A DNA stretch of 64,000 nt from Odontocerum albicorne (GCA_949825065.1 OX463842.1:29698672-29762671); one strand, 5' to 3'. Positions 1-10,471 are shown, counted from the first letter of the stretch. Made by a program: numbers and translations. Notes: generated by a model from the letters alone, not told the origin.

Positions 1-2945
1 AAGGACGGAGCGAGTCTTATATTGGTTTGTAACTGATTCCAGAGTCTCACTGCATGGACAGTAAAGGACGACGTGAAAAAAGAAGAGCGGTGAACTGGAA
101 AGGCCAATAAACAATCTCTGTTTGAGCGTAGCGCTAATCCATGATTGGAAAGACGCTGAAAATTTTCGGCGAGATAAGAGGGTGCGGCGGGACAGTTAAG
201 GATATTATACAATAGAGACAGTATGTGAATTTGGCGTCTATTTCTAACATTCAACCAGTTCAATGCCTTCTGGTATGAAGTTATATGATCGTACTTTCGT
301 AGGTTGAAAATAAATCTTAGGCACACATTTTGAAGACGCTGTAATTTGTCCAGCTGTTCCTCTGTAACATCCAAGTAACATACGTCCGCATAGTCCAGAA
401 TCGGAAAGAGCAGAGATTGTACGAGTAAAATTTTGGTTTTAGTTGGTAGAAATCTTTGCAACACTTTAAGGGAATGAAGGCTGAAGAAGATCCTTCGGCT
501 TACCTCATTTATTTGATCTCGCCATGAGAGAGTGTTATCTATTAGCACTCCTAGGTTTTTAACAGTTTTATGTAATGGTATAATAGAGCCATCAAGTAAT
601 ATTGGAGGAAGTAAGTCAGTGTTGAATTTACCGAGAAGCTGAGGGCTGCCAATGAGGATCGCTTGAGACTTCTTAGGATTGATGAGTAAGCCATGCTCCC
701 CAGTCCACTCCGAGATCGATTGAAGGTCCGTATTTAAATTGTTCAAAGCCGCGTGAAAGAAATTTGGATCAAAATGAATATATATCTGCAGGTCATCTGC
801 ATACAGATGATAAGAACATTTAAGAGACGATGTTATTGGGTTGATGAATATAGAAAAAAGGAGTGGAGAGAGAATTCCACCTTGGGGAACGCCTGCAGAG
901 AGATCAGTCCATTCAGATATACGCTCTTGGTATTTACAGGATTGTTGTCTTCCCTTTAAATAGTTCGAAAACCAGACTATGACCGATTCAGAGAATCGTA
1001 ATGAACGCATTCGAGCCATAAGCAGATCAAAGTCTACAGTATTGAATGCATTGCTGAAATCCAGTAGACATAACAATGTCAACTGCTTAAAGCTCATTCC
1101 ACGTCTCACGTCATCCGTGATCTTGACCAGTGCGGTAGTGGTACTATGTCCCGGACGAAATCCTGACTGCAATGGATTAAACAATTCATATTGATTAAGG
1201 TGGGAGTCAATTTGTATATGAACAATTTTTTCAATAATTTTGGATAGTGTGGGCAGAATAGATATGGGCCTAAAATCTTTATATGACGTGGGTGAGTCAA
1301 CTTTCGGGATCGGAATAATTAGAGCCCTCTTCCATACACTAGGAAAGCTGCTAGTAGACAAAGAAAAATTTATAATATGTGTTATGATAGGAAGAATAGC
1401 ATCGATAATGAAGGAGATGAATACAATCGAAATATTGTCGTCACCCATCGCTTTTGAGGATATAGTCAAAAGAATACGACGAACCTCACCTACATCAACC
1501 TCCGAAAAGTGGAGCTCAGGAACATTGGGTCGAGGCATTACATGAATTTTTCGGAGAGTGTTCTCCTTTGTGGTAATGTCTAAACTGAGTGATGGTGTTG
1601 CAAAATGTCTATTAAGGTTATTAACATCTAATGTGAAGTTACCTGAGGTGTCCGAGGATTTGACACCCATCGAGTTCAGGACCTTCCACCTTTTTGCAGG
1701 CTGACAGTTTTGAAGGGTGTCAAAAAAGTGTTTTCTTTTTGCATTCCGACATAATTGTGTACATTTATTGCGAAGTCGTCGAAAAATCTCCCATAGTTGA
1801 TCATTGGGATTAGATTTGAAGTTTTTTTTCGCTTTGTCACGTCTAGCCATGTTTTTTTTAATGTCGTCAGTCAGCCATGGGGCAGGTCTATACTTTAAGT
1901 GAGTAAGTTTAAGTGGAGCGTGTTTGTCGCAGAGCTCTAGTAAAAACGTGTTGAATAGATTTATTTTACTATCTATATTATCTAATCGTTCGATGGCCGC
2001 CCAGTCAACTTCGCTTGCGTCGGAAAATAAGGCGTCCCTATCAACGCGTCCAAAGCTTCTCAGGAATTTTCTCTCTTTTGAGAGTTTCGGAGCGTGGTTG
2101 ATCAGTGAGATATATATCAAATCATGATGCGAGAAGCCTGGAGCATCAATTTGTCCATGAGTTCGAACTGCAGAGGGATTTGAGGTAATAATTAAATCTA
2201 GAAGGCTTTGGGAATTTCTTGTTACATGTGTACAGTTTAGGGGCATTATTGAGAGGTTCATTGACTGTACGATTCTCAGGAGTTTATCAGATCGGCCGTC
2301 ATTTTTTTTAAGGCACGTATTGAAATCTCCCATTATGAGAGTGGTATTGAAATTAGGAGTATGATCTTCAAGAAGTTTTTCTAACTCGTCAAAATAATTA
2401 TTATTAGGAGGACAGTATATTACTCCGATGAGATATTTAATGAAGTTGTAATGAAGGGATATAAATAAATATTCTGGGCCTCCAGAGTAAGGAGCTTGGG
2501 ATTGACAGATGATAGAAAAACTTATATTATTCCTCAAATATATGCAGACTCCTCCTCCCATTCTCCCCACCCTGTCCCGCCGAACTAGATGGAATCCTGG
2601 AAGAGAAAAAAGTGAGTTTGATAGTGATGGTTTCATCCAGGATTCGCTAACCAGCAGGGCATGGACAGGCTGGTCATGAAATGAGGTGAGCAGCTCAGAA
2701 TAATGGGCGGGTATGCTTTGGGCATTTATATGGCATGCGTGAAAGTCATTGTTAGCTGTAGAGAAAGCAGAGCGGAGATGATTATTCAAAAGTAATGGCG
2801 GGTTTGTATCAGCGAAATCTGAAGAGTCTGAAGATGACGTGTCCAATGTAGATAGGAATTCAGGAAAGGGTGAGGGAGTAGATAGAAGGGTATGCGAAGT
2901 AGGTAGAGTCATGGAATCATCGGGAGATAAGGGGGGCGATGACAT
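1..2945 (-). CDS. Non-LTR retrotransposon ORF2 (endonuclease + reverse transcriptase), C-terminus off window edge
   Basis: The minus strand reads open from an ATG at 2945 to the window edge, 981 codons; I followed the translation through and met no stop, and frame agrees at widely separated motifs. The N-terminal half is an apurinic-type endonuclease: HINAQS near residue 71, SESW near 99, GDFN at 206-209, SLLDLIIT near 250 and SHHD near 272. The reverse transcriptase follows: FRPGHSTTTAL from about 596, LLDFSNAF near 627, GVPQGGILSPLLF from 685 and the catalytic YADD at 715-718. AVRLWNQL near 966 is typical of the last part of Jockey/CR1-type ORF2, so only a short tail is missing. No RNase H or ORF1 is visible; upstream the frame stays open to a stop at 3126-3128, so a start upstream of 2945 is possible. 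Such proteins nick target DNA and copy the element RNA there. I infer a young, possibly active copy of the Jockey superfamily; clade assignment is by motif only. Confidence 0.9.
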   Translation of the reverse strand, partial: MSSPPLSPDDSMTLPTSHTLLSTPSPFPEFLSTLDTSSSDSSDFADTNPPLLLNNHLRSAFSTANNDFHACHINAQSIPAHYSELLTSFHDQPVHALLVSESWMKPSLSNSLFSLPGFHLVRRDRVGRMGGGVCIYLRNNISFSIICQSQAPYSGGPEYLFISLHYNFIKYLIGVIYCPPNNNYFDELEKLLEDHTPNFNTTLIMGDFNTCLKKNDGRSDKLLRIVQSMNLSIMPLNCTHVTRNSQSLLDLIITSNPSAVRTHGQIDAPGFSHHDLIYISLINHAPKLSKERKFLRSFGRVDRDALFSDASEVDWAAIERLDNIDSKINLFNTFLLELCDKHAPLKLTHLKYRPAPWLTDDIKKNMARRDKAKKNFKSNPNDQLWEIFRRLRNKCTQLCRNAKRKHFFDTLQNCQPAKRWKVLNSMGVKSSDTSGNFTLDVNNLNRHFATPSLSLDITTKENTLRKIHVMPRPNVPELHFSEVDVGEVRRILLTISSKAMGDDNISIVFISFIIDAILPIITHIINFSLSTSSFPSVWKRALIIPIPKVDSPTSYKDFRPISILPTLSKIIEKIVHIQIDSHLNQYELFNPLQSGFRPGHSTTTALVKITDDVRRGMSFKQLTLLCLLDFSNAFNTVDFDLLMARMRSLRFSESVIVWFSNYLKGRQQSCKYQERISEWTDLSAGVPQGGILSPLLFSIFINPITSSLKCSYHLYADDLQIYIHFDPNFFHAALNNLNTDLQSISEWTGEHGLLINPKKSQAILIGSPQLLGKFNTDLLPPILLDGSIIPLHKTVKNLGVLIDNTLSWRDQINEVSRRIFFSLHSLKVLQRFLPTKTKILLVQSLLFPILDYADVCYLDVTEEQLDKLQRLQNVCLRFIFNLRKYDHITSYQKALNWLNVRNRRQIHILSLLYNILNCPAAPSYLAENFQRLSNHGLALRSNRDCLLAFPVHRSSFFTSSFTVHAVRLWNQLQTNIRLAPS

Positions 2946-3540
2946 TAAATATTTGTTCAAAAAAAAAAAAAACACAAAATAAACTAAATCAACGAAAAAA
3001 AACAAGCTCAGAAACACAAAGCCAAGAAACAGCGAATTTATTCTACTGTCACGCGTCGTACCCCTGTCTAGTTGATTGAAGGTCACAAACAAGAAATAAA
3101 AACAAGCAAAAAAAATTCGAAAAAATTACAAAACCTTTAGAGACTTACAATGCAAGTCATTAAAAATACATACAAATACAGAGAGAGAAAAGGAAACAAG
3201 AAACAAATGTAAAAGTAACACTTAACGTAGTTCAGGCAAGTGGAAGAGAGAAAAAAGAAAATATGAATATATTTCCACAGCTATAATGTAATCAGTATAT
3301 ATTCCACAGCTATAATGTAATCTTATATTGCCATCTAAAATAAAATATGTTGGTTTGTGTTGTCATATTTATAAAAATAAAAAAAACGTTTACAGTCTTG
3401 GTTACGTCAATCCCTTTTAATATTCATATCAATACTGATATAAATTTACAAGAAAGAGAAAAAACTCTTTCGTAAAAATAAGCTTGCCAGGTCATCATTT
3501 CGTTTACAACAAAAATGAAACACAATGAAGTGTAATTTAT
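2946..3540. other. 5' flank of the edge LINE, short direct repeat
   Basis: A-rich sequence just upstream of the LINE start codon (the element lies on the minus strand). It probably holds its 5' untranslated region, including an A12 run at 2961-2972. At 3266-3322 a unit of about 27 bases containing CCACAGCTATAATG is directly repeated. I see no ORF1 and no recognisable promoter. Confidence 0.5.
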
Positions 3541-4200
3541 TTTCAACGTGAAGGTACAACTTACCAAACTATGTACTTTAGAAAATTATATTAAATATCA
3601 TTTTTGGATCTTGAATATTCAAAATAAATTTAAGGTTTTTTATATAAGGCATTGGACCCTTCCATGTGACCAATTGGCACTGTACCAATTTTGGCATATA
3701 CTGAAAAATTTATATTTGAAAAGTTCGGCAGTAAAAGTTATCAGTTTGAATGAATGATGAGTGATTGGTCTCGAACAGACACGATTACCTTATGAAGTAT
3801 TCAGTATTTAAGACACGCGTAATTCTCACATCGTTTATCTTAAACTTCGTATTTGAAATATTATATATAGGTAGAAAAAATATCGAGTCAAAATACGAAC
3901 ATCAGCTTCTAAACGAGAAAATAATGACAAAATAATGAACTTTCGGTATAACGATCCAAGATGATCGATGAGCGTCCTGTATGCTTGGCACAAAGTTTTT
4001 TGAAATTTATGTACAAAGTTTACAAAAGTGACATATTACTCTGTGGAAGCTTTTTCATGTGAAGAATGTTTGTTTTTTCACTGCTTAGAGGAAAATTTCT
4101 TAATCAAGTGAACGTCGTTTAGAGTACGAATTTAAGAATATAGAAAAGCCTCTTAGAAAAAGCTTTTATCATATTATATAAAGTGTCTTTGTGTATTAAT
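3541..4200. other. No recognisable feature
   Basis: AT-rich sequence with stops in all frames and no repeat family I could match elsewhere in the window. Confidence 0.5.
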
Positions 4201-4204
4201 TGTT

Positions 4205-4400
4205 ATTTTGTTGTTTATAGTTAAGGCATTAACGTTGTGGAGGTTTAAAGACATTGTAATTTATTTTTAACAAACACTGTTTATTCCACTTTTTTATGAC
4301 GGTATAACCCTACCGGTTTCAAGGCTTTCACCTCATCTTCAGGGGAGCGCAAGCAAGACTAAATGCTGTTCGAACTGGCACCGACATAGACACTTCAACG
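4205..4400 (+). repeat. Dispersed repeat R4, copy 1
   Basis: Shares with 54755-54960 the block GTTAAGGCATTAAC followed by TTGTGGAG, then ACTGTTTATTCCAC about 45 bases on. Here it continues into CCGGTTTCAAGG and CCTCATCTTCAGG, a wording often seen at the ends of insect transposons. No coding capacity is visible, and the right limit is uncertain. Confidence 0.55.
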
Positions 4401-4595
4401 GTTAAAATTGTAAATGTAGCTGTGCTTGCATTATAATTTTTTGAATTTCATATTTTTCCAAACAGTTTAATGGTGATTTAAGACTCCTCACATTTTCGTA
4501 ATATTGTAAAGAGAAAACTTGATATAACATATACAGATTCCTGCTGCAGCGAGCTGGACTTATGAGAACCCGCGTTAGTCGAAATTGCACGTAAC

Positions 4596-4603
4596 TACTC
4601 GTA
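4596..4603 (-). other. TACTCGTA octamer (first of about 27 dispersed sites)
   Basis: TACTCGTA or its complement TACGAGTA recurs across the window, nearly always flanked by A/T. Other starts: 10001, 12867, 13655, 14301, 15138, 15249, 17455, 17513, 18442, 20385, 20817, 22936, 28421, 29510, 30060, 31354, 32149, 34023, 34786, 37722, 42306, 46543, 46581, 49455, 50956, 56483. Five more lie in the 68-bp minisatellite near 32.5-32.8 kb. Its role is unknown. Confidence 0.7.
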
Positions 4604-4794
4604 AATACATGCTAACACTTACTTGTTAGGACCTGTCGTCTTGTTTTTTAGACAAATCGGTTGTAACTTCCATTTTACAATTTGCGTTACCTTGGAAAAT
4701 AAAGCAACAATGCATGACTGTAAATGTGTCTAAATAGTCAAATGGATTAGTGTTTTCTTAAAAAATAATATGGTTATCATTTTTTAGCGTTTTT

Positions 4795-4895
4795 TTATTG
4801 TCCAGTTGCTTCTCAATGCCCCCTACTGCCCCTGGGGCCAGCAACGCCCCCCTCCCCCAGATCCCCCCTGCGCCCACTTTGGGAAACTATGATAT
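4795..4895 (+). other. C-rich tract, probable transposon-end remnant
   Basis: A patch very rich in C (CCCCCTACTGCCCCTGGGG, then CCCACTTTGGGAAACTATG) in AT-rich surroundings. The phrase ending in TTTGGGAAAC resembles terminal sequence of hAT-type DNA transposons in animals. No partner end was found here. Confidence 0.3.
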
Positions 4896-5220
4896 AAATA
4901 AATGAACATTTTTAAATGAAAGGACGTTAAAGTAACTATATAAAATTTTCTCGATAAGCTCATAAAGTTTACAAGTTCACTTGTAAATTGCTTTCCTATT
5001 ATAATAGCTCTATTCTCTGTCCTGTGTCAGCTAGGTACTTTGTATTTTATGGTGATTATATAAAGCTTTATCTGCATAATAGCAATTCTGCACCGTTCCT
5101 TATACAATTAACTTAGACATGTGCACCTCAACATGCCATTATACATAATATCACAATGTAAGCAGAGAGGATTGATTGTGACACGCATCTTTTTGATTAT
5201 TGATAACCTTAAATTTTAAT

Positions 5221-5372
5221 ATGGAGAAGTTAACAACACAGGAGCGAACGGACGTGATAGAGCTTTATTTTACAAATCAACAATAAACTATTAGAAGACA
5301 ACGCGCATATTGCTATAATTTTACTCATGGAGATTGTCCAACAACATCAACGATTAGGAGATTAACCGTACG
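5221..5372 (+). pseudogene. DDE transposase fragment, N-terminal helix-turn-helix part
   Basis: Translation from the ATG at 5221 gives MEKLTTQERTDVIELYFTNQ, a TAA, then a conserved stretch ending STIRRLTVRF. This is the N-terminal DNA-binding segment of an arthropod Tc1/mariner-like transposase family. A second, longer fragment of the same family lies at 7075. The frame stops after about 50 codons and the catalytic domain is absent, so the copy is dead. Family placement is by resemblance of the HTH segment. Confidence 0.6.
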
Positions 5373-5405
5373 TTTTCTTTGTTTCTTTCACATTATATTG
5401 AATTA

Positions 5406-5602
5406 AACTGTCGTACACATCACTGTGTGATGAGTTTATTGCCACGTGGAAACTTCTTCCAACTAACTAAAAATGTGTTCAAAAAGCTCTAAGGGATAAC
5501 GAGATTAGATTTTTTTTAAATCTGTGCTCCAACAGGAATCAAATCCGCAATTCCTGGGCTGAAAGTCAGGGGTCTTATCAACTAGGCTACGGCAATCGTC
5601 AT
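5406..5602 (-). repeat. SINE-1 copy, T1 tail
   Basis: On the minus strand a tRNA-like head (box A-like GCCTAGTTGATAAGACC, box B-like GATTTGATTCC) is followed by the T1 tail with CCACGTGGCAATAAAC-type wording. Head and tail are both present, so this is near full length though diverged. Confidence 0.65.
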
Positions 5603-5793
5603 TTATACAATTTATTCGAGTTCTCTGACTTATAAGACTTTTTTTTTTATAAACATTTTTTGATCATACGATAATATCCTTGGTCTTTTACTTCTATGTT
5701 TGCCACTGATATTGAAATTGCTTGTATGGTTCTTAGAAATATTTATCCACTATTTGTTTGGTCGTTTAGAAAAACTTTTCACACAATGTAATG

Positions 5794-5915
5794 TATTCAT
5801 TCATTCAAATGGTACGCTTCAAGTTAATCAAATTGATGATTCAGACATATTGAAGAGCATGGCCGGGAGACAACATTGTCTTAGACCTAATTAGGTTTAG
5901 AACCACTGGAGTAGA
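5794..5915 (-). repeat. Dispersed repeat R3, copy 1
   Basis: Matches 10330-10455 over about 120 bases. On the minus strand it ends in GAATGAATGAAT, the same kind of tail as SINE-2 (9105-9126), which suggests mobilisation by the same LINE. No coding frame. Confidence 0.55.
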
Positions 5916-5989
5916 CACTGAACTCGTTCGTAATTACACGAGTTAATAATACTATCGCTTGTGAAACATCAACACTCAAATGTATAACG

Positions 5990-6200
5990 CGTGTGTGTTT
6001 TATTGTCAGACGACCTCTTTTTCCAGACTTAGACCCTTTTTTAAATTCATTTTTCGGTTACCCCCTCGGCAACCGAACCTAAAATTCCCGGGTAGAAATC
6101 AAATATCTTATTAAGTTGGTGACGGGGGTCGTCGTATTAAATACAATAATGCTTATAATCAATCTATTCTGAAAAAGTCAAAATATCGGCTTTTAAAAAA
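5990..6200. other. GC-richer unique patch with small inverted repeats
   Basis: Contains GGTTACCCCCTCGGCAACC and a flanking inverted pair, AGACGACC near 6009 and GGTCGTCG near 6129. It could be a small non-autonomous DNA element but no target duplication is evident. Confidence 0.25.
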
Positions 6201-7070
6201 TGTCTGGAATAAAGCGATTGGAAAGTATTTTCCCCGTTTGATTCGTTCAATTTTAATGTTTACTCTGAAATATACTTAATTTTTGTAAAACGATTTTGTG
6301 ATAAGTTTACTGAAGATAATTTAAAAAAAATAATTTTACAGTCTACTTTAATTTTATAATTACTAGAACATTTAAGTTTTTTAATGCAAATTGATAGATA
6401 TCTCAATAATTCCAATATAATAATTAGCCTCTCCGGTAAATTAAACGATAACTTTATTTTCAATTCCAATTCGAATTAAATGATTTTAAAATAGATGACA
6501 CTTTCAAGTCTCATTAGGCACCGAAGGGTAAAAGCAAGTCGCAGCGTTTAACTCGGTTATTTTATGTAAAGAGATAAAGTAGCTTGGCCATGTAGAGATA
6601 ATAACCCGTTCATTCATTATATTGTAAGAAAGAACACCATAGCTTAATGAAAACTTAAAGAGATAAAGTAAGATAAATGATTCAGGAGATTATTTTAACG
6701 TGTATATGCAAAAAGGATCCAATCTTGATTTTCTTATTCAATTGAAATATAAAAGAGAACAACTGTTTGGTAATATTTGGTGTTCCATCAGTCATACTTA
6801 ATTTTCAAACGTTCATATGTTTTTGTGTGATTGTTTTTTAATTGTTTTATATTATTTAAAAGCTATCCTAAGTTATCAAAAGTTTCTGCTTTTACGTAAT
6901 GGAACTTCATATTTGAATACTTAACGATTAATTACTTTCTTATTCTACTAATTATATTACTTCTCGATGATTCAATTTGAAGAGAGTCTCGGGATAGAAA
7001 TAGAAACACATTAAGTAGGGATTAATGTAATTAGTAGAATAACAAAGTGTTTTATGGATATCCTTAAGTT
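6200..7070. other. No recognisable feature
   Basis: AT-rich with frequent stops in every frame. GAGATAAAGTA occurs twice (near 6570 and 6660), otherwise nothing repeated. Confidence 0.5.
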
Positions 7071-7074
7071 TTAT

Positions 7075-7465
7075 GATGAAGATGTTCGCAATACAGGAAC
7101 GAACGAACGTGTTCAAACTTTATTTCGCAAATCATGAATTCATTATTCAAACTGATGGAGATTGTTTAGCAAGATCGACGATAAGAAGATTAATCGCACG
7201 TTTTCGACAACAGGGATAAGTAGTTGAATTGCCTCGAGCCAGAAGACCACCTATTATCCGCACTAATGAGAATATTCAAAGGGTACAAGAGAGCGTTGTT
7301 GATGATCGAGGAAGTTCAATCAGACGATGTTCAACTCAGTTTAGAATGTCTAGAATGACATTGCAACGAATCTGATGAAGCCATTTGCACTTTTTTCCGT
7401 TTGAAATTCAATTGTTGCAAGAATTTAAGTCACAAGATTCCCAACAACGCCTTCAGCGTATTGGA
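7075..7465 (+). pseudogene. DDE transposase fragment, same family as at 5221
   Basis: The conceptual translation reads FAIQERTNVIKLYFANHEF, then STIRRLIARFRQQG, a stop, ELPRARRPPIIRTNENIQRV, DDRGSSIRRCSTQFRMSR and finally FEIQLLQEFKSQDSQQRLQR. These are the two HTH segments and linker before the catalytic domain in arthropod Tc1/mariner-like transposases. Several in-frame stops are present and the DDE domain is missing. Similarity to 5221-5372 in the first 50 codons shows two independent truncated insertions. Confidence 0.65.
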
Positions 7466-7549
7466 TCATGACTTATGGACCAATCTGTAAATGAAAAATA
7501 TCTGGTATATTTGATAGGTATCCTATGAGTTTGACGGATCAAATAAAGG

Positions 7550-7715
7550 AATCAACAGGATCCTCTTTAGCGTTGCTTTCAGTATGACACAGGATAAGGA
7601 AAGATGGAGACAGGCAGTGCACCGAGATCGAGACACAGCAGATTACCATGGCGGTCAGCATTGAGCACACGATGGAGACGAAGACTATAATAAATTCCGG
7701 TCAAAATAAGTATTA
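7550..7715 (+). pseudogene. LINE-A (RTE-like) 3' end, truncated
   Basis: Translation includes SSLALLSVM then a run like TQDKERWRQAVHRDRDTA and an ending with HGGQH. This matches the C-terminus of RTE-like LINE ORFs (Q-D-R-x-x-W-R motif) and aligns with the minus-strand copy at 41700-42200 and the plus copy ending near 35140. It is a 5'-truncated insertion, the usual outcome of target-primed reverse transcription. Confidence 0.65.
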
Positions 7716-7719
7716 ATGT

Positions 7720-8095
7720 ATTTCCAATCACTCAGACAATTCTTCGTTAGCCGCTGAAAATAAAATATTTATAATTTGCCGCAATTTAAATAATTATTGT
7801 CGCCCATCCCTTCAACCCCCCCACAGAATGAAAAACGATAGTTGATTAGATTGAAAGCGGAGGTTGAAATGATCACTATTCTATTATTTTATGTAATTGT
7901 TATACTTTATAAACGTGAAATATGTCAATATTTGTAATTGTGTTGCAATCATTTAAAATGTATTGTATATAATAAGTTAATTTGCTAACTTAATCTTGTT
8001 GGACCGCGGCGTGGCGATCATTGATATTTTTATACGATTTCAAAAGATTGAGATTGTCAAATAATTTGACGGTTTGGTATATACCCAGATTTAAA
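7720..8095. other. No recognisable feature
   Basis: AT-rich; a short C-rich patch at 7803-7825. Nothing else supported. Confidence 0.45.
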
Positions 8096-8099
8096 TAAA

Positions 8100-8205
8100 A
8101 AGGCGGTTAAGTCTAATTTTCACTTAAAGCTTGTTTAAATATACCTTTCTGGTAATGAACCCACCAAGTTGTATTGTTAACATCAAAAGTGTCTTACAAT
8201 AATAC
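8100..8205 (+). repeat. SINE-1 T1 tail fragment
   Basis: Only the 3' part is preserved: TTTTCACTTAAAGC, then ACCCACCAAGTTGTATTG as in the T1 tails at 20608-20765 and 28556-28760. Confidence 0.55.
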
Positions 8206-8269
8206 AATGGGGTTTGATGAAAATATGTCCAGCTTTTGGGTGTTTCAATGAAATTGTCTCAATATTTTA

Positions 8270-8440
8270 TACTGGGAGTTGTCAAATCTCACTGTAGATG
8301 TGGCTTGGTCTTTGTGGTTTGATAGTGTGTGAGTGTAAGTCAGCTGTCTTAAAACAGGCAAGCCTAGTAAGTCGGCTGATATGGGTCGTTTATCTTGTGT
8401 AAAATTATATAAGCATTTAAATAAATAAAAAAATAACAAA
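8270..8440 (+). repeat. Dispersed repeat R6, copy 1
   Basis: Shares with 52315-52510 the blocks TGTAAGTCAGCTGTCT, AAACAGGCAA, AGTCGGCTGATA and GTTTATCTTG...GTAAAATTAT. Probably the 3' untranslated end of a LINE; no coding part is attached in either copy. Confidence 0.55.
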
Positions 8441-8761
8441 CCTGGGACGCCAGGTGGCTACGAAAGCATATTTAACTTCGAAGCCATGGCGCCGAGATGA
8501 CAATTTTTTTTCAATACGGATAGACTGTGATACGGTTATTGTTCGCTTAAATACGTCCGTTAAAAGTTAAGAGCGGTGATAACACTACAAAAAGCTCAAG
8601 TTCAGCGAGTGGGCACAAAGTTGAAATAATGTGATCTTTATCTTTGGTGGATTTTATTTTGTATTCAGAAAGCTATCTGCATTAATCATAAATCTGGTTT
8701 ATTCATTCTGCTTATTTAAATTACATATATGTATTTGAGATATTTATATTGATGAGTTTTT

Positions 8762-9130
8762 AAATGGCAGTGTGGGGTGCATAGCCGTGAGGTAAAACAC
8801 TGGACTTCCGTGCGGAAGGTCGCCGATTCAATCCCCGCACTGTCCTATTCTCCTCGAATGACGCAGGCATTTTTTCCACCTAGTATTTGGGGGTACAAGA
8901 ATATCTATGACTTCAGTCATATCTATTCTTTCACAAAAGAGGGGAAAACTTGCCGGTGTGCTCCAATCGTCTCACTTCGGTGTGTCATCAGATCGAGCAC
9001 AACGGTGTGACCGGTGAGTCTGCTGGTGCGCAACGGCGCACTCACTCAAATAAAAACTCCACGACACAGCTTCGCTTTCCGAATTGAAGTTGGAATGGCG
9101 AGGGGAATGAATTACGAATGAATGAAGAAG
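8762..9130 (+). repeat. SINE-2, near full length
   Basis: A tRNA-like head (GGTGCATAGCCGTGAGG as box A region, CGCCGATTCAATCCC as box B region) is followed by an unrelated body with GACTTCAGTCATATCTATTC. It ends in GAATGAATTACGAATGAATG. A second, minus-strand copy of head and early body is at 52545-52705. Head, body and short-repeat tail are the standard SINE layout. It has no protein-coding role; an open frame across it is accidental. Confidence 0.7.
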
Positions 9131-9164
9131 CGACTGTAATAGTTAATAGAGCATATTTATCTAC

Positions 9165-9425
9165 CTCAAACTATTAGAGATAAGGATGGCGAGTACAGCT
9201 TTAGGAAACACTTGAAGACAATTCTTTATAGGAGCTCTTATCAAAATGAACGATTATATATGTACACTACACACATGTACTTCATTTCATCTAAAGCCAA
9301 AATGTGTTATTATTATATCATATATCGGATGATCTACAAAGGTTTATTTGTGAATTTTTATAATATCTTTATAATTTTTTTAATATACAACTGTAAAATA
9401 ATATGTATCAAGATGATTTTTGACA
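9165..9425 (+). pseudogene. LINE-C (Jockey/CR1-like) 3' end
   Basis: Starts in coding sequence LPQTIRDKDGEYSFRKHLKT, which is the usual C-terminal LP-x-x-I-R...F-K-x-x-L-K wording of Jockey/CR1 ORF2, then runs into a 3' untranslated region. Similar 3' ends occur at 13190-13500 and 39115-39360, sharing GGAAGATCTAYAAAGGT. It sits directly after the SINE-2 tail. It may belong to the same family as the LINE at the left edge, but that element's last codons are outside the window. Confidence 0.6.
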
Positions 9426-9429
9426 AGGG

Positions 9430-9790
9430 GAAAGCGAAGACTGAAGAGCTTTTGTTAGAGGTCTTTACATAGGTATATAAGTGATTGATGCGAATGTAGT
9501 ACGTGTGATGAGTTATTGGACATAATATTAATGTGGCTGTTGACATTATGATGAGGTTGGAATTGTGTACGTGATAACATGGGATTCAAGTGTGTGAATG
9601 TTTTAGCAGTATTTTAGTATTCAGGAAAAATGTATGAAATTTGTGATTAAGGTATGAGACCAAATATCAAAGGCCTTGTCTAGTGAAGGGGTTCTCTAGA
9701 TCCACAAAATGGTGGATTTTTATATTAGTGTGTACTTGTACTCTTCGGTTCACAATTTTATAAAGACTGCTTTAACTTATAAACGTTATA
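9430..9790 (+). repeat. Dispersed repeat R5, copy 1
   Basis: Aligns over about 250 bases with 47105-47410: GAAGAGCTTTT, then GTGTGATG, TTATTGGA, GTTGGAATTRYGTAYRTGATA, GTGTGAATRTTTTAG and TATGAGACCA. No coding potential; family unknown. Confidence 0.55.
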
Positions 9791-10325
9791 TTTTTTTATG
9801 GTAATATTGTTTGAAAGTCAAGAACACCCGACTCCGTTCTAAACGTAAGTGATCTGAATGTCTTGAAGATGGAAGAACTAGAAACTGCGTGGCTATCTTA
9901 ATAGCACTAAGAAGAACATAAAATACTTTTATTTATTCTAATATTATTTAATTCAAATTCCCACTCAATATTAACTAAATATACTACCGATAAGAAAATA
10001 TACTCGTACTAAAATTAAGTAAAATGTGTTTCGAATTTATCTATCTCAATTGTATTCAATTGGGTCTATTTAAAATGAGAATAAAATAAAATAAAATCAT
10101 CATATTAGTTATTCAAACAGTTCTTCAATTCGGAGTAATTTATCTAATAAATATCATTTCGCAGATTAGAGATTTTTTTTTATAGATTAGATATATTGTT
10201 CATGGTAAATTTTATTTATTTTAAAAATAAAAATAGAGACCATTCTGAGTCTACACATCGGTCTTCTTAGACCAGTCAGAAGAAGATAATACGAGAATAA
10301 ATTTTATAAAAATATTGTTCTCGTA
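9790..10325. other. No recognisable feature
   Basis: AT-rich with one TACTCGTA octamer at 10001. No frame or repeat found. Confidence 0.45.
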
Positions 10326-10329
10326 AAAT

Positions 10330-10455
10330 ATTCATTCATTCCTTCATTCGTATGGTACTCCTCAACATATTTGAATTGGCGGTGCGGACATGTTGAAGCG
10401 CTTGATCGGGAACAACACTGTTTTTAGCCACCGGAATCGAGCCTTCGGGTTAAGA
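10330..10455 (-). repeat. Dispersed repeat R3, copy 2
   Basis: Second member of the R3 pair (see 5794). Minus-strand order: ACCGGTGG-type wording, AAGCGCTTCAACATGTCCG, GAGGAGTACCATACGAATG and a GAAT tail. Confidence 0.55.
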
Positions 10456-10471
10456 GCCACAGAAGCAGGTA

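Noticed and set aside
753..2127. Plus-strand frames of 67-101 codons
   Set aside because: They are shadows antisense to the minus-strand LINE ORF, whose translation carries the real motifs.
8777..9010. 77-codon frame starting MHSREVKHW
   Set aside because: It lies entirely over the SINE-2 head and body, and the other copy does not keep it open.
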